Assembly (NCBI GenBank): GCA_031553315.1
Contig: JAVBLT010000029.1
Location: 1 to 43,286 of the forward strand
DNA: 43,286 bases
From: JAVBLT01 sp031553315
Lineage (GTDB): Bacteria; Verrucomicrobiota; Kiritimatiellia; RFP12; DVOR01
Direction: 5' to 3'
The notes below the pieces were generated by a model, which made no database searches, was not told where the DNA came from, and worked only from the letters and a program-made list of their open reading frames with translations. This document shows, one piece after another, positions 42,963 through 43,286 of the stretch. How positions within the stretch are numbered: position 1 is the stretch's first letter; the number at the start of each line of letters is the position of its first letter. The position numbers and the translations under genes are program-made.

Positions 42963-43286
42963 CTAGTACATAGTAAACTTTAAAATATCGGGTGTAGTCG
43001 TTTCAATTTTATACGAGCATCCTCTGTTGTGAATTGCCATTTCATCGGGGTTTGTCTGGCATTGCGCTCGCAGTTCCACGCGGCAACCATTTCCCTCATA
43101 AGCTCAATCGTGGGGATTCGATCGGGGAGACACTGGCGTTTGAATACGCTCAGTTCGATTTCAGCAATGTTGAGCCAACTGCCATGTTTGGGCGTATGGT
43201 GTATTTCCAGCCGGCGAGCCAAACGAAGCGCCTCTTCCGCCGGAAAGGCCTGATATAAAGAGGAAAGGGCGTGGGTGTTTAAGTTA
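42963..43286 (-). mobile_element. IS630-family insertion sequence, one end (element continues beyond window)
   Basis: From about 42963 the sequence changes from the GC-rich thiC style to AT-rich (TAGTACATAGTAAACTTTAAA), then a transposase gene on the minus strand. IS630 elements insert at TA, and a TA is found at 42964-42965. The other end is outside the window, so terminal repeats cannot be compared and the exact edge is approximate. Confidence 0.75.
42980..43286 (-). CDS. IS630-family transposase, C-terminal part (start beyond window)
   Basis: About 100 residues, open to the window edge. The reading starts LNTHALSSLYQAFPAEEAL and goes on to LEIHHTPKHGSWLNIAEIEL, the last DDE-box segment (Glu of the triad), then WQFTTEDARIKLKRLHPIF at the end. 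All are characteristic of IS630-type transposases. A TTG at 43222 within the frame is not the start. The visible part shows no frameshift. Confidence 0.9.
   Translation of the reverse strand, partial: NLNTHALSSLYQAFPAEEALRLARRLEIHHTPKHGSWLNIAEIELSVFKRQCLPDRIPTIELMREMVAAWNCERNARQTPMKWQFTTEDARIKLKRLHPIF

Overview
The window is GC-rich, densely coded bacterial chromosome. It probably comes from an anaerobic member of the Kiritimatiellota/Verrucomicrobiota-Lentisphaerota part of the PVC group. This assignment is inferred from gene content: an oxygen-sensitive class III ribonucleotide reductase (nrdDG), an autotransporter-type beta-strand repeat surface protein, a DUF2723 membrane protein with a TPR tail, a helix-turn-helix/EIIA fusion, a TRL-type lipoprotein and an exported GH2 glycosidase. 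There is no rRNA or tRNA gene, prophage or CRISPR array.

Layout. 1-2360: the end of a large hydrolase-like protein cut by the window edge, a translationally coupled lipoprotein, and a short decayed fragment that looks like another member of the same surface-protein family. 2664-7229: an O-acetylhomoserine sulfhydrylase-type PLP enzyme, a TRL-type lipoprotein (minus strand), a DUF5009/HGSNAT-like membrane acyltransferase starting with TTG, and an FHA-TM-VWA protein. 7406-10362: nrdDG with two NrdR-type boxes 31 bp apart, a good sigma70-type promoter and an intrinsic terminator. 10408-13759: an autotransporter-type repeat protein split by one in-frame TGA. 13971-21696: ilvD, then an apparent folE - M20 peptidase - panC - GH2 operon.

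21858-28722 is a minus-strand block. One run is an ExoX-like exonuclease, an acyltransferase, a glycosyltransferase-like protein and an esterase. The other is an AICAR transformylase lacking the IMP cyclohydrolase domain, a lipoprotein, an HTH-EIIA protein, an ECF sigma factor and its putative membrane anti-sigma factor. 28924-30995 is cdsA-dxr. A thioesterase and a DUF805 protein run convergently (minus). 32028-41496 is argS, exbB, exbD, DUF2723, fmt and queA. thiC follows under a TPP riboswitch. The window ends inside an IS630-family insertion sequence facing thiC.

How the genes connect: folE, the AICAR transformylase and fmt are linked through folate (10-formyl-THF). ilvD and panC feed branched-chain amino acids and pantothenate. 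cdsA, the acyltransferase and dxr serve lipid and isoprenoid synthesis.

The most unusual non-coding feature is a pair of related AT-rich palindromes of about 143 nt (21704-21847 and 25027-25169). Each is centred on the same AAC triloop and starts exactly 7 nt after the stop codon of the last gene of a transcription unit. They look like an undescribed dispersed palindromic element with a possible 3'-end function.
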